From Paraburkholderia ginsengiterrae (GTDB taxonomy: Bacteria; Pseudomonadota; Gammaproteobacteria; Burkholderiales; Burkholderiaceae): a DNA stretch of 64,000 bases. The notes under the pieces were generated by a model that saw only the letters and a list, made by a program, of their open reading frames with translations, was not told where the DNA came from and searched no databases. Where the stretch lies: contig NZ_LXKA01000360.1 of the NCBI RefSeq assembly GCF_001645125.1, positions 124,001 through 188,000 of the forward strand. The letters run 5' to 3'. Positions 8,982-17,512 of the stretch are shown piece after piece (the first letter of the stretch is position 1; each line of letters begins with the position of its first letter). The translations under genes were made by a program, and so were the position numbers.

Positions 8982-10046
8982 ATGTTCGAAAAAAACTATA
9001 TTCCACTGATTTCAATGGTGGTGCCCTTCTACAACGAGGGTGAAGCGGTAGGCCATTTCTTTAGCGAGATCATTCCGGTGCTCGAAGCGATCGAAGCGAC
9101 GCGCTTCGAGATCGTCTGCGTAAACGACGGCAGCAGCGACGGCACGCTCGACAAGCTGATCGCAGCGAGCGTGAAGGACACGCGCATACGGGTCATCGAC
9201 CTGACGCGCAACTTCGGCAAGGAGGCGGCGCTGACAGCCGGAATCGATGAAGCGTTCGGCGACGCGGTGATTCCCATCGACGCGGACCTGCAGGATCCGC
9301 CGAGTCTGATTCCGGTGATGATCGAGCACTGGCGCAACGGTGCCGAAGTGGTCGCCGCCAAACGGTCCAACCGCGCGTGCGACACCTTCGCGAAACGGAC
9401 CGCCGCCGCGATCTACTATCGCGTCCACAATGCGTTATCCGAAGTAAAGCTGCCGGAGAATGTTGGCGACTTCCGGCTGATGGACCGCCAGGTCGTTAAT
9501 GCGCTGCGCAGCCTGCCGGAGCGTCGGCGTTTCATGAAGGGCCTGTTTGCGTGGGTGGGTTACCGGACCGTGATCGTCGAGTACCAGCGCGAGCCGCGCA
9601 GCGCCGGTCATTCGAAATTTTCCGGCTGGCGGCTGTGGAATTTCGCGCTCGAAGGCATTACCAGCTTCAGCACCGTGCCGCTGCGCAGCTGGAGCTATAT
9701 CGGGCTGGCGATCGCCACCGCGGCTTTTGCGTATGGCGGCTTCATCATCGGCCGCACGCTGTTGTTCGGCAACCCGGTGCCGGGTTATGCGTCGCTGCTT
9801 TCGGTCATGCTGTTGATGGGCGGCATCGAACTGATCGGTATCGGCGTGGTAGGCGAATACATCGGGCGCATCTACTACGAGAGCAAGGGCCGCCCGATCT
9901 ACCTCGTGCGGCGCCGTTACCAGGCCAAGAGCAAAGTCAGCACGCTGCCCGCCGGACGCAATGCTTCGCGCCCATCGTCCGCCGTGCGGCTGGAACTTTC
10001 ACGCAAGCGTACCGCGCAGCGTGTGCGGCTCGCTACCAGCCGCTGA
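8982..10046 (+). CDS. GT2 polyprenyl-phosphate glycosyltransferase (GtrB/DPM1-like)
   Basis: 354 residues. An N-terminal GT-A domain is shown by MVVPFYNEGEA, CVNDGSSDGT, LTRNFGKEAALTAGID and the metal/nucleotide motif DADLQDPP. Two C-terminal membrane helices end at VGEYIGRIYYESKGRP, the classic GtrB/ArnC/DPM1 signature. These enzymes charge undecaprenyl phosphate with a sugar from a nucleotide donor on the cytoplasmic face. The start at 8982 has GGGGAGG seven bases upstream; an earlier in-frame ATG (8943) lacks one. It is the likely donor-maker for the two GT87-like proteins upstream. Confidence 0.88.
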   Translation: MFEKNYIPLISMVVPFYNEGEAVGHFFSEIIPVLEAIEATRFEIVCVNDGSSDGTLDKLIAASVKDTRIRVIDLTRNFGKEAALTAGIDEAFGDAVIPIDADLQDPPSLIPVMIEHWRNGAEVVAAKRSNRACDTFAKRTAAAIYYRVHNALSEVKLPENVGDFRLMDRQVVNALRSLPERRRFMKGLFAWVGYRTVIVEYQREPRSAGHSKFSGWRLWNFALEGITSFSTVPLRSWSYIGLAIATAAFAYGGFIIGRTLLFGNPVPGYASLLSVMLLMGGIELIGIGVVGEYIGRIYYESKGRPIYLVRRRYQAKSKVSTLPAGRNASRPSSAVRLELSRKRTAQRVRLATSR

Positions 10047-10064
10047 CGCGAGGAGGGTTGAATC

Positions 10065-10799
10065 ATGTCTCCCGAAGCTTATCTGCAGATGGCCGAAACC
10101 GAAGCGGAACATTGGTGGTTTCGCGGCCGGCGCGACGTGTTGCGCTCGGTGCTGCGTAGCCTCGTGTTGCCGTCCCGGGCGCGTGTGCTCGAAGTGGGCT
10201 CAGGCACAGGCGGCAACCTGGACATGCTGGCCGAGTTCGGCAGCGTGAGCGGCGTGGAAATGGACGAAACGGCGCGCAGGCTCACGGCAGCCAGTACCGG
10301 CGGGCGCTTCGACATACGCGCGGGGCGTTTGCCGGACGATCTGCCATTCGAGCGCGAACGCTTCGACCTGGTCTGCTTTTTCGATTGTCTCGAGCATATC
10401 GACGACGATGTCGGTTCGCTCACGCGCATGCGCGGCATTCTGGCGCCCGGCGGGAAGGTTCTCGTGACCGTGCCGGCCTATCAGTGGCTATGGAGCGCGC
10501 ATGACGTGTTTCTGCAGCACCATCGTCGCTACAATCGGGCGACGCTTGCGGCGTGTGCCGAAGCCGCCGGTTATCGCGTCGAACGCGTCACGTATTTCAA
10601 CTCGCTGCTGCTGCCGCTGGCGGTTGCGGTGCGCGTCATCGACCGTCTGCTCAAGCGTGAGCGGTCGAGCGGCGATGCCACGCCGGCAAGCGCGTTGAAC
10701 GCGTTGCTCTATCGGGTTTTCAGTGCGGAACGTCACTGGGTGTCGCGTGGCAGCTTGCCATGCGGCGTGTCCTTGCTCGCAGTGCTCACACTCAAGTGA
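10065..10799 (+). CDS. class I SAM-dependent methyltransferase
   Basis: 244 residues. SAM-binding motif I LEVGSGTGGNLDML is followed by VSGVEMDE, motif post-I region DLVCFFDCLEHIDDD and VLVTVPAYQWLWSAHD. The N-terminal ETEAEHWWFRGRRDVL is typical of methyltransferases found beside GtrA/GtrB genes. The C-terminal third is hydrophobic and may contact the membrane. It starts 18 bp after the GT2 gene behind AGGAGGG. A lipid-linked sugar or the polyprenyl lipid itself is a plausible substrate by context. Confidence 0.82.
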   Translation: MSPEAYLQMAETEAEHWWFRGRRDVLRSVLRSLVLPSRARVLEVGSGTGGNLDMLAEFGSVSGVEMDETARRLTAASTGGRFDIRAGRLPDDLPFERERFDLVCFFDCLEHIDDDVGSLTRMRGILAPGGKVLVTVPAYQWLWSAHDVFLQHHRRYNRATLAACAEAAGYRVERVTYFNSLLLPLAVAVRVIDRLLKRERSSGDATPASALNALLYRVFSAERHWVSRGSLPCGVSLLAVLTLK

Positions 10800-10806
10800 C
10801 CAAGCC

Positions 10807-11184
10807 GTGGTGAACAATTTCGAAGTAACGCGACTGGTCCGCTTCGGCGTCTGCGGCGTGCTGGCGACAGGTTTGCATATCGGCGTGGCCGTCGCGCTGA
10901 TTTCGCGCGCCGGCGCGTCGCCGGCCCTCGCGAATGCGCTGGCGTTCGTATGCGCGACGTGCTGGTCGTATCTTGCGAACACCCTGTGGAGTTTCTCGTC
11001 CTCGCTCCATTTGCGGAACGTCTCGCGATTCATTGCCGTGTCGCTTGGCGGCGTGGCGTTGACCGGTCTCGTGTCCTACCTCGCCCAGGCAGCGGGAGCC
11101 GGGCCGTGGGCGGGTATTGCGATGGTCGTCTGCATCGTCACGCCGCTCACTTTTGTGACGCACCGCCGCTGGACCTATCGCTAG
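10807..11184 (+). CDS. GtrA-like membrane protein
   Basis: 125 residues with four predicted membrane helices (FGVCGVLATGLHIGVAVALI, ALAFVCATCWSYLANTLWSF, FIAVSLGGVALTGLVSYLA, IAMVVCIVTPLTFVTHRRW), the usual size and pattern of GtrA/PF04138. GtrA proteins are thought to flip polyprenyl-phosphate sugars. No good ATG exists at the right place, so I chose GTG 10807 (GTG 10810 is equally possible). The ATG at 10723 would overlap the methyltransferase by 77 bp and add a non-membrane tail. With the GT2 gene upstream it forms a GtrA/GtrB pair. Confidence 0.78.
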   Translation: MVNNFEVTRLVRFGVCGVLATGLHIGVAVALISRAGASPALANALAFVCATCWSYLANTLWSFSSSLHLRNVSRFIAVSLGGVALTGLVSYLAQAAGAGPWAGIAMVVCIVTPLTFVTHRRWTYR

Positions 11185-11186
11185 AC

Positions 11187-12638
11187 ATGGAGGCGCAATT
11201 GAAGCATGGACTCGTTCTCGCGAAAACCAGCACCACGGATGCGTGGGGCTGGCCGTCCTTTCCGATAGTCGTGGTGGTAATCGGCTTTGCTATTGGCCTT
11301 TTCACGCCGGCGTTGCTTAATGATGGCGATACCTACTGGCACATCGCGACCGGCCAATGGATACTGCGAACCGGTGCGATCCCGCATGCGGATCCTTTCT
11401 CGTACACGGTTGCAGGCGCGCCCTGGGTGGCGCATGAATGGCTGTCCGAGCTCGTCATGGCGCTCGCCTGGAAAGCGGCCGGGTGGAACGGCATCATGAT
11501 GCTGTTCGGCGCGGCAACGGCCATCACGTTCGGTGCGTTCGCGCATTACCTCACACGCTGGCTTCGCCAGCCGGCTGCGCTAGTCGTGTTTATCCTCGGC
11601 GCCGCTTGCATCAGTGGCAGCCTGCTGGCACGTCCGCATCTGCTCGCGTTGCCGGTGCTCGTGCTCTGGTCCGCCGGTTTGCTGCGGGCGAGAGATCAGA
11701 GTACGGCGCCGTCGCTGTGGCTCCTGCCGCTCATGCTGGTCTGGGCCAATCTCCACGGCAGCTTCGTGTTCGGCCTGGCGCTGGTTGTGCCGTTGGCTAT
11801 CGAAGCGTGGCTCGACGCTGGGGAGAGCAGGATCAGTGTCGTGCGTGGGTGGGGCGTGTTCCTCGCGGCGGCAACCGGCGTGTCGCTCGTTACGCCCAAT
11901 GGTTGGCACGGTCTGCTGTTTCCTTTCGAACTCGCGCGCATGACGCAGATCGGCAGCATCAGCGAGTGGAGGCCCACGGACTTCCACGCGCTCGAGCCGA
12001 TGGAAATGGCGCTCATGGCCACGCTGTATATCGCGTTTTCGCGGGGCATACGCTTGCCGATGCCCCGGCTTCTCACGCTGCTCGCTGTGTTGCATCTAGC
12101 GCTTCAGCACAGCCGGCATCAGATGCTCGCGGGTCTCGCAGGCGCGCTGCTTCTAACGGCCCCGCTTGGCCAGGCTTTCGGCGCCGCTACCGGATCCGAT
12201 CGACCCGGCCCGTTCCCGGCGCTGCGCTGGGCCGTGGCCGGAGTGGCTTGCATGCTCGTGTTGACGACGCTGCGCATCGCCCATCCTCTCGTGCGCACGG
12301 ATGACTACGTGTCGCCGGCCACAGCGCTGGATCACGTTCCGCCGGGCCTCCTGAGCGAGCCGGTCATCAACAGTTATGAGTTTGGCGGGTATTTGATATT
12401 CAGGAACGTCAAACCATTCATCGACGGCCGTGCTGACATGTACGGGGACGACTTCATGGCGGGCTACAGCGCCGCCTTCAAGCCGGACCGCGCCGCATTC
12501 GAGCGGACCGTGGACAAATACGGGATTCGATGGGCACTGCTCGGCGCCCACAGTTCCGCGTTGCCGATGATCGACGCGCTTCCGGGATGGCGGCGTGTGT
12601 ATGCAGATAGGGTTGCCGCCGTATATGTGCGAGATTGA
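11187..12638 (+). CDS. polytopic inner-membrane protein, GT-C-like architecture
   Basis: 483 residues with about ten membrane segments. The conserved N-terminal periplasmic block DGDTYWHIATGQWILRTG, then HADPFSYT and PWVAHEWLSE, resembles unassigned membrane proteins of GT-C type, with acidic residues in the first loop. The C-terminus is soluble and periplasmic (VINSYEFGGYLIF, FIDGRADMYGDDF). The ATG at 11187 lies two bases after the GtrA stop, so translation is probably coupled. A larger in-frame opening from 10950 would overlap GtrA and was rejected. It may act in glycan transfer with the upstream genes; no enzyme activity can be assigned. Confidence 0.65.
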   Translation: MEAQLKHGLVLAKTSTTDAWGWPSFPIVVVVIGFAIGLFTPALLNDGDTYWHIATGQWILRTGAIPHADPFSYTVAGAPWVAHEWLSELVMALAWKAAGWNGIMMLFGAATAITFGAFAHYLTRWLRQPAALVVFILGAACISGSLLARPHLLALPVLVLWSAGLLRARDQSTAPSLWLLPLMLVWANLHGSFVFGLALVVPLAIEAWLDAGESRISVVRGWGVFLAAATGVSLVTPNGWHGLLFPFELARMTQIGSISEWRPTDFHALEPMEMALMATLYIAFSRGIRLPMPRLLTLLAVLHLALQHSRHQMLAGLAGALLLTAPLGQAFGAATGSDRPGPFPALRWAVAGVACMLVLTTLRIAHPLVRTDDYVSPATALDHVPPGLLSEPVINSYEFGGYLIFRNVKPFIDGRADMYGDDFMAGYSAAFKPDRAAFERTVDKYGIRWALLGAHSSALPMIDALPGWRRVYADRVAAVYVRD

Positions 12639-12713
12639 TCCCACGCTGTTACGACGGCGGCAGGCAGTCCACCGGGACGCTGCAGAGCCCGGCACAGTGG
12701 ACTTGGCGGCCGC

Positions 12714-12738
12714 GTGAGCCGACTGCCTGCCGGCTCAC
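12714..12738. terminator. inverted repeat between convergent genes
   Basis: Perfect 8-bp stem GTGAGCCG/CGGCTCAC with a 9-nt loop, lying between the plus-strand glycan operon and the minus-strand cupin gene. No T-run follows on either strand, so termination is likely but not certain. Confidence 0.45.
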
Positions 12739-12756
12739 ACGCACACTTCGATACCG

Positions 12757-13188
12757 TCACTTCTTGTCGAACGTGACCAGTTGCTTGTCATTCGTATCCG
12801 CGACAAAAATCGCCAGCAGCTTCGCGGGTTCGGTATCGCTCGCGTTCTCGCTGACCATATGGTGCGCGCCGGGCTTCTCGGTCCAGGATTCGCCCGCGTG
12901 ATAGACGCGCACCTCGCCGTTATTCACCTGGCTGCGGATCGCGCCTGAGAGCACATAGGCCACCACGAACGCCTGCCCATGGCGATGCGGGAGCGACTTG
13001 CCGCCGGGCGCATAGTCGACGACGAGCGCCGTCATTGTCTTGCCCGGCACGTTTGCAATGGTTTCGGCGAAGGCGGGGGTGATCGTTTCCTGCGTGGCGG
13101 CGGTGTCCGCGGCGAAAACCGGTTGGGCCGTTCCCAGAAAGGCCAAACCAGCGAACGTGGCGGCAGCGATCAGTGTGCGCAGTGTCAT
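12757..13188 (-). CDS. exported cupin-domain protein
   Basis: 143 residues with a clean signal peptide ending at VFAADTA. The cupin core is visible: PHRHGQAFVVAYVLSG (motif 1, with two His) and HAGESWTEKPGAHHMVSEN (motif 2), so one metal-binding beta-barrel in the periplasm. The start overlaps the azoreductase stop by four bases (ATGA), indicating coupled expression. It may protect against or act on the same redox-active compounds as the azoreductase, but the substrate is unknown. Confidence 0.82.
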   Translation of the reverse strand: MTLRTLIAAATFAGLAFLGTAQPVFAADTAATQETITPAFAETIANVPGKTMTALVVDYAPGGKSLPHRHGQAFVVAYVLSGAIRSQVNNGEVRVYHAGESWTEKPGAHHMVSENASDTEPAKLLAIFVADTNDKQLVTFDKK

Positions 13189-13865
13189 GCTGTGACTCCC
13201 GAGAATGCAGTCAGATCTTCATCGCTCGAATCCGCGACCGAGGCCCAGCTTGACGCCACCGCGTCCAGCTCGGCGTGTGCGCGTTGCAGCGCCGCGGTGC
13301 GTGCTTCGGGATCCGCGAACTGCAGCGGCTGCGCATCGACGAAGGTCGGCTCGGCCACGCCCAGGAACCCGAACGCCGCCTTCAGGGCGGGCGTGAGCGC
13401 ATCCATTGCCGCGTAAGGCGAACCCGCGCGCAGATCCGCGCCACGGCTCGTGATGAAGAGGGTTTTCTGACGCGAAAACTGACCGACCACGCGGCCATCT
13501 GCGTCGAACTGATAGGTCAAACCGCCGCGCGTGATGCTGTCGATGAACGCCTTGAACGCCGAGGGCATCGACCAGTTGTACATCGGCATGGCGAAGACGA
13601 AGGCGTCGGCCGCGAGGAGCCGCTTGCACAACGCATCCGACTGCGCCAGCGTCGCTTTCATGGCCGGCGTGCGATCGTGCTCGGCCGTGTAGGTTGCAAT
13701 GGCGAACGCTTCGGTAACGTGCGGCGGCGTGTCGATCGTGACATCCAGATAGTCGATTTCCAGATCGACACCCTGTTCGCGCAGGCGCTCCAGAAAATAG
13801 CGGCTCAACGCGCGGGAGTTGGATCGTTCGCGCTTGGCGCTGGCGTCGACGTGCATGATCTTCAT
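13185..13865 (-). CDS. azoR: FMN-dependent NADH:quinone/azo reductase AzoR
   Basis: 226-residue flavodoxin-fold reductase of azo dyes and quinones. Family signatures: IMHVDASAKRERSNSRALS (FMN phosphate site), AMPMYNWSMPSAFKAFIDSI and FITSRGADLRAGSPY. I chose ATG 13865, which has AAGGA eight bases upstream; the ATG three codons earlier would sit on top of that ribosome site. It is first in a two-gene unit with the exported cupin gene. Upstream is a well-formed TATAAT box and a 7-bp inverted repeat. Confidence 0.9.
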   Translation of the reverse strand: MKIMHVDASAKRERSNSRALSRYFLERLREQGVDLEIDYLDVTIDTPPHVTEAFAIATYTAEHDRTPAMKATLAQSDALCKRLLAADAFVFAMPMYNWSMPSAFKAFIDSITRGGLTYQFDADGRVVGQFSRQKTLFITSRGADLRAGSPYAAMDALTPALKAAFGFLGVAEPTFVDAQPLQFADPEARTAALQRAHAELDAVASSWASVADSSDEDLTAFSGVTA

Positions 13866-13940
13866 GATTTCCATCCTTCTTGAGTGACTGTCGTCACTGA
13901 TAGTGAGTGGGCATGGCGGCAGATTAAAGACCCGACTGGC

Positions 13941-13980
13941 ATTATAAAATGACCGATTGTGGTTAATTTGAGGTAACCAC
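13941..13980 (-). promoter_or_regulatory. azoR promoter with inverted-repeat operator
   Basis: On the minus strand a perfect TATAAT -10 box lies at 13946-13941. The -35 region is poor. It is covered by the inverted repeat GTGGTTA-N8-TAACCAC (13959-13980), with the T-N11-A-like geometry of LysR-type sites. A weak -35 box overlapped by a dyad suggests activation by a regulator not present nearby. Confidence 0.5.
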
Positions 13981-14088
13981 TTTTGCGCGCCTCATAGCGA
14001 AGGGCGGTTGAAAGCCGCCGAAAGCAGTTGAAAGCCGCAACGGCGGATTAGTACGCTCGGCTGCAACAGTCCAGTGCGGAATCCGATT

Positions 14089-14117
14089 TTGACAATATCT
14101 GACCTAGCAGATAAAAT
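14089..14117 (+). promoter_or_regulatory. marR sigma-70 promoter with autoregulatory operator
   Basis: TTGACA (14089-14094), a 17-bp spacer, then TAAAAT (14112-14117). The spacer contains the dyad TATCTGACCTAGCAGATA (14096-14113), which reaches into the -10 box. The same 18-bp pattern recurs upstream of the two other units of this efflux locus, so it is the probable MarR binding site, and repressor binding would block RNA polymerase directly. Confidence 0.75.
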
Positions 14118-14141
14118 TCGTCTCATCGTACAGGGGGATGA

Positions 14142-14579
14142 ATGAACCACTACTCGCCGGAAAATTTCAGTCTGACGCAGAGCGTGGGTTTCTCGATCAA
14201 CAAAGCACGCAACTTGTTGGTAGTCGAAATGGACACTGCACTGAAGGATCTCGGCATCACCACTCAGCAAATGGGCATTCTGCTATCTATGCGCCGGGGT
14301 ATCGCCGCCACGCCGTTCGAGTTGTCGCGGCTGCTCGGCATCGACACAGGCCTGATGACGCGCATGCTCGACAAGCTGGAAGCCAAGGGCCTGCTGGAGC
14401 GCTCGCGCAGCGTCGAAGATCGCCGTGTCGTCAACCTGCAGTTGACGAAAGAGGGCGAGGCCGTTGCCGCGCAGCTTCCGAATATCGTGCCGTTGGTGCT
14501 GAACCGGCGGTTGAAGAAGTTTACGAAGGCTGAATTCGAGGAATTGCGCCGTCTGCTGAACAAGTTTCTCGCAGAGTAG
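14142..14579 (+). CDS. MarR-family transcriptional regulator of the efflux locus
   Basis: 145-residue winged-helix dimeric repressor. The MarR DNA-binding block is clear: TPFELSRLLGIDTGLMTRML followed by DKLEAKGLLERSRS and the wing DRRVVNLQLTKEG. Terminal helices for dimerisation are present. The start at 14142 has AGGGGG upstream. It precedes, on the same strand, genes for an outer-membrane factor, a membrane-fusion protein and a DHA2 pump. The shared operator suggests it represses these until a toxic ligand binds, as EmrR does for emrAB. The ligand is unknown. Confidence 0.9.
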   Translation: MNHYSPENFSLTQSVGFSINKARNLLVVEMDTALKDLGITTQQMGILLSMRRGIAATPFELSRLLGIDTGLMTRMLDKLEAKGLLERSRSVEDRRVVNLQLTKEGEAVAAQLPNIVPLVLNRRLKKFTKAEFEELRRLLNKFLAE

Positions 14580-14600
14580 GCACGTAGCCGGGCAAAGAGT

Positions 14601-14626
14601 GCTGCGAATATTCGCAGCGTTTTTTT
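14601..14626 (+). terminator. rho-independent terminator after marR
   Basis: Stem GCTGCGAA/TTCGCAGC with a 2-nt centre (14601-14618) followed by a run of seven T (14620-14626). It separates marR transcription from the efflux genes. Confidence 0.88.
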
Positions 14627-14634
14627 CAGTTAAA

Positions 14635-14652
14635 TATCTGACAGGTCAGACA
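14635..14652 (+). promoter_or_regulatory. MarR-type operator abutting the outer-membrane factor start
   Basis: TATCTGACAGGTCAGACA ends one base before the ATG at 14653. The dyad TCTGAC-AG-GTCAGA matches the marR promoter site. The AGG inside it is also the only plausible ribosome site, so the operator doubles as the translation initiation region. Confidence 0.72.
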
Positions 14653-16191
14653 ATGAGTACTCAGTTAATTTCCCGGAAAATCGTGTCGCGGGCCGCAAAG
14701 ACCGGTTTGACGGTGATCTTCGCGGCCGTGCTGTCGGCCTGCGTGAACTACGCCGGCATTTCGAGCGACAAGCAGATGGCGCAGCCGCAAGCCTATGCGA
14801 CACAGCAAAGCATCGTGCAAGACCACGGCCATTGGCCGGCTGCCGATTGGGCCGACCAGTTCGGCGACGCGCAGCTGAAGGCCTTGATCGCCGAAGCGCT
14901 GAAGGGCAATCCGACGGTCGAGCAGGCCCGCGCCCGCGTGGCGGCGGCCGCCGCCTACAGTGAGACGGCAAAGGCCAGCACTCTGCCGAAGGTCGGTGCA
15001 AGCTACTCGTTGACGCGTCAGCAGTATTCCGGCACGGCGCTCGTGCCGCCGCCGTATGGCGGATCGTGGCAGACGGAGAACCAGGGCCTGCTGTCCGCTT
15101 CTTACGATCTCGACCTGTGGGGCAAGAACCGCGAAGCGCTGAAGTCGTCGCTGTCGCAGTTGCAGGCGAGCGAGGCGGACGGGGAGGTCGTCAAGCTGTC
15201 GCTCACGTCGGCCACGGCACGCGCCTACAACCAGCTCGCGCGGCTCTATGCGCTGCGCGACATCGCGCAGCAGGAAATCACGCAGCGCGAACAGATCGAC
15301 CGCATTACCGCAGGACGCATTGCCGCGGGTCTCGATACCGAGGTGGAGCGCAAGACGGCCCAGGCGAATCTCGCCACCAGCCGCGCCACGCTGGCGTCGA
15401 TCGACGGCAGCATTCTCACCACCCGCTATCAGCTTGCCGCCTTGCTGGGCGCCGGACCGGACCGCGGTCTGGCGATCACGCGGCCAACGCTCAGCGTGGG
15501 CGACGAAGTGCACGTGCCGGACAATCTGCCGGCCGATCTGGTGAGCCGCCGCCCGGACCTGGTCGCGGCCAGGTGGCGCGTGGACGCGCTCACGCACGAT
15601 GTGAAAGAGGCCAAGGCGGAGTTCTATCCCGACATCAATCTGAGCGCCGCGCTCGGCCTCGACGCGTTCGGCTTCGGCCGTTTCCTCACCGCGGCGAGCC
15701 GCACGGAATCGGTCGGCTCGGCCATCCATCTGCCTATTTTCGACGGCGGTCAGCTGCGCGCGCAATTGAAGGGACGTTATGCCGATTTCGACTACGCCGT
15801 CGCCACGTATAACCAGACGCTCATCACCGCGCTGTCCGAAGTCGCCACGCAGCTCTCGCAAATCCGCTCGACGGACGAACAGCTCGCCGATGCACAAGCC
15901 GCCCAGGAGGCCGCGCGCGGCGCTGACCAGTTGGCGCTCACGCAGTACAAGGGCGGCCTTGCGAACCAGCTGACCGTGCTCAACGCCGACACGACCGCGC
16001 TCGCCGCCGACCAGCAGGTCGCCAATCTCAAGATGGACCGGCGCGATCAGCAGATTGCGCTGGCCGCGGCGCTCGGCGGCGGATATACGGACAACGCCGG
16101 CTCCGCCGCGCACAGCGACGCCGCTGCCCCGGCGACGGCGAGCGCGACCGTTTCCGCCAATCCGGCCAATCCCGCCATTGCCGCGCGCTGA
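14653..16191 (+). CDS. NodT-family outer-membrane efflux lipoprotein
   Basis: 512-residue TolC-like channel. A signal peptide ends in a lipobox-like VLSAC (Cys30 lipidated). Two outer-membrane efflux protein repeats follow, with family words DWADQFGDAQL, LLSASYDLDLWGKNREAL, LPADLVSRRPDLVAARWRV and LALTQYKGGLANQLTVLNAD. The C-terminal 40 residues are Ala/Pro-rich and probably disordered. It forms the exit duct for the adaptor and pump encoded next. The start at 14653 is fixed by the adjacent operator/ribosome site; an upstream in-frame opening at 14599 begins within the terminator. Confidence 0.92.
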   Translation: MSTQLISRKIVSRAAKTGLTVIFAAVLSACVNYAGISSDKQMAQPQAYATQQSIVQDHGHWPAADWADQFGDAQLKALIAEALKGNPTVEQARARVAAAAAYSETAKASTLPKVGASYSLTRQQYSGTALVPPPYGGSWQTENQGLLSASYDLDLWGKNREALKSSLSQLQASEADGEVVKLSLTSATARAYNQLARLYALRDIAQQEITQREQIDRITAGRIAAGLDTEVERKTAQANLATSRATLASIDGSILTTRYQLAALLGAGPDRGLAITRPTLSVGDEVHVPDNLPADLVSRRPDLVAARWRVDALTHDVKEAKAEFYPDINLSAALGLDAFGFGRFLTAASRTESVGSAIHLPIFDGGQLRAQLKGRYADFDYAVATYNQTLITALSEVATQLSQIRSTDEQLADAQAAQEAARGADQLALTQYKGGLANQLTVLNADTTALAADQQVANLKMDRRDQQIALAAALGGGYTDNAGSAAHSDAAAPATASATVSANPANPAIAAR

Positions 16192-16233
16192 AGCGCTATC
16201 GCGACACTTTTATCTTCTGCCAGGAGCCACATC

Positions 16234-17475
16234 ATGAGCGACACGATCAACACCGGCCGCGCGAAGTCGGACGCGGACCAGCGCCTGCAAGTGCAGGCCC
16301 CCACGAAACGCAAGCTGCTGCTCTCGCTGCTCGCCGCCGCAATCGTGGTGGCCGGAGCCGGCTACGGCACGTATTACTACACGACCGCTCGCTTCTATGA
16401 GTCCACCGACGACGCCTACGTGAGCGGCAACCTCGTGCAACTCACGCCCCAGGTGAGCGGCACGGTGGTCGCGGTGAACGCGGACGACACCCAGATCGTC
16501 AAGCAGGGCGACCCTGTCGTCACCCTCGACGGCGCCGACGCGAAAGTCGCCTTGGAGAACGCGGAAGCCACGCTCGGCCAGACCGTGCGGCAGGTGAGCG
16601 GCCTCTATGTCAACAACGACTTTTACGCCGCGAATGTCGCCCAACGTCAATCGGATCTCGCTCGCACCAACGACGACCTGAAGCGTCGCCTGGCCGTGGC
16701 GGCAACCGGGGCGGTGTCCGGCGAGGACATCGCCCACGCTCGCGACGCGGTGAGCTCCGCGCAGGCCACGCTCGACGCTGCGCGCCAGCAGGCCGAAGCC
16801 AACCATGCGCTGACCGACCACACGTCGATCGAACAGCATCCGAACGTGCAGGCCGCGGCGTCGAAAGTGCGCGACGCCTACCTGACTTACGCGCGCGATA
16901 CCTTGCCGGCGCCAGTGACCGGCTACGTGGCGAAGCGCTCGGTGCAGGTCGGCCAGCGCGTGGCGCCCGGCACACCGTTGATGGCAATCGTGCCGCTCGA
17001 CGGCGTATGGGTCGATGCGAACTACAAGGAAGGCCAGCTCACGCACATGCGCATCGGCCAGCCTGTCACGCTCACGGCGGACGTGTACGGTTCCGGCGTC
17101 AAGTATCACGGCCGGGTCGTGGGCTTCTCCGCGGGCACGGGTGCGGCCTTCGCCACGCTGCCCGCGCAGAACGCCACCGGCAACTGGATCAAGGTCGTGC
17201 AGCGCCTGCCCGCGCGTATTCAGCTCGATCAGAAGGAACTGGCCGCGCATCCGTTGCGGATCGGCCTGTCGATGCAGGTCGAGGTCGACACACACGAGCA
17301 AACCGGCGAGCAACTTGGCGCGGCGGTCAACACCTCGTATCGCACCGACGTATTCGCCGAGTACGGCGCCGATGCCGACGCCGAGATCGCGCGGATCATC
17401 GCCCAGAACATGCCCGCCGGGCGCGAAATGGCCGCGAGCACGACGCAGAAAAACGCGGCGCGCAAAGCCGGCTGA
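16234..17475 (+). CDS. emrA: EmrA/HlyD-type membrane-fusion protein
   Basis: 413 residues with one N-terminal membrane segment (LLLSLLAAAIVVAGAGYGTY), a biotinyl-lipoyl-like half motif (YVSGNLVQLTPQVSGTVV), a coiled-coil hairpin rich in Ala/Gln (about 110-200) and the second lipoyl half (DTLPAPVTGYVAKRSVQVGQ). A beta-barrel domain follows (GVWVDANYKEGQLTHMRIGQ). This is the adaptor that links a DHA2 pump to the outer-membrane channel. AGGAG precedes the ATG at 16234 by eight bases. The gene is 42 bp after the channel gene and is followed by a terminator. Confidence 0.92.
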   Translation: MSDTINTGRAKSDADQRLQVQAPTKRKLLLSLLAAAIVVAGAGYGTYYYTTARFYESTDDAYVSGNLVQLTPQVSGTVVAVNADDTQIVKQGDPVVTLDGADAKVALENAEATLGQTVRQVSGLYVNNDFYAANVAQRQSDLARTNDDLKRRLAVAATGAVSGEDIAHARDAVSSAQATLDAARQQAEANHALTDHTSIEQHPNVQAAASKVRDAYLTYARDTLPAPVTGYVAKRSVQVGQRVAPGTPLMAIVPLDGVWVDANYKEGQLTHMRIGQPVTLTADVYGSGVKYHGRVVGFSAGTGAAFATLPAQNATGNWIKVVQRLPARIQLDQKELAAHPLRIGLSMQVEVDTHEQTGEQLGAAVNTSYRTDVFAEYGADADAEIARIIAQNMPAGREMAASTTQKNAARKAG

Positions 17476-17480
17476 ACCCG

Positions 17481-17504
17481 CGGCGTTTGAACGCCGGTTT
17501 TTTT
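17481..17504 (+). terminator. rho-independent terminator after the adaptor gene
   Basis: Stem CGGCGTT/AACGCCG (17481-17496) and a T-run at 17498-17504. It lies between adaptor and pump genes that must function together, so either it is leaky or the pump has its own promoter at the adjacent operator. Confidence 0.85.
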
Positions 17505-17512
17505 CGGCCATT

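Noticed and set aside
10723-11184. Longer GtrA-like frame starting at ATG 10723
   Set aside because: It would overlap the methyltransferase by 77 bp and add a Cys/His-rich tail not seen in GtrA proteins. The GTG at 10807 fits the family length.
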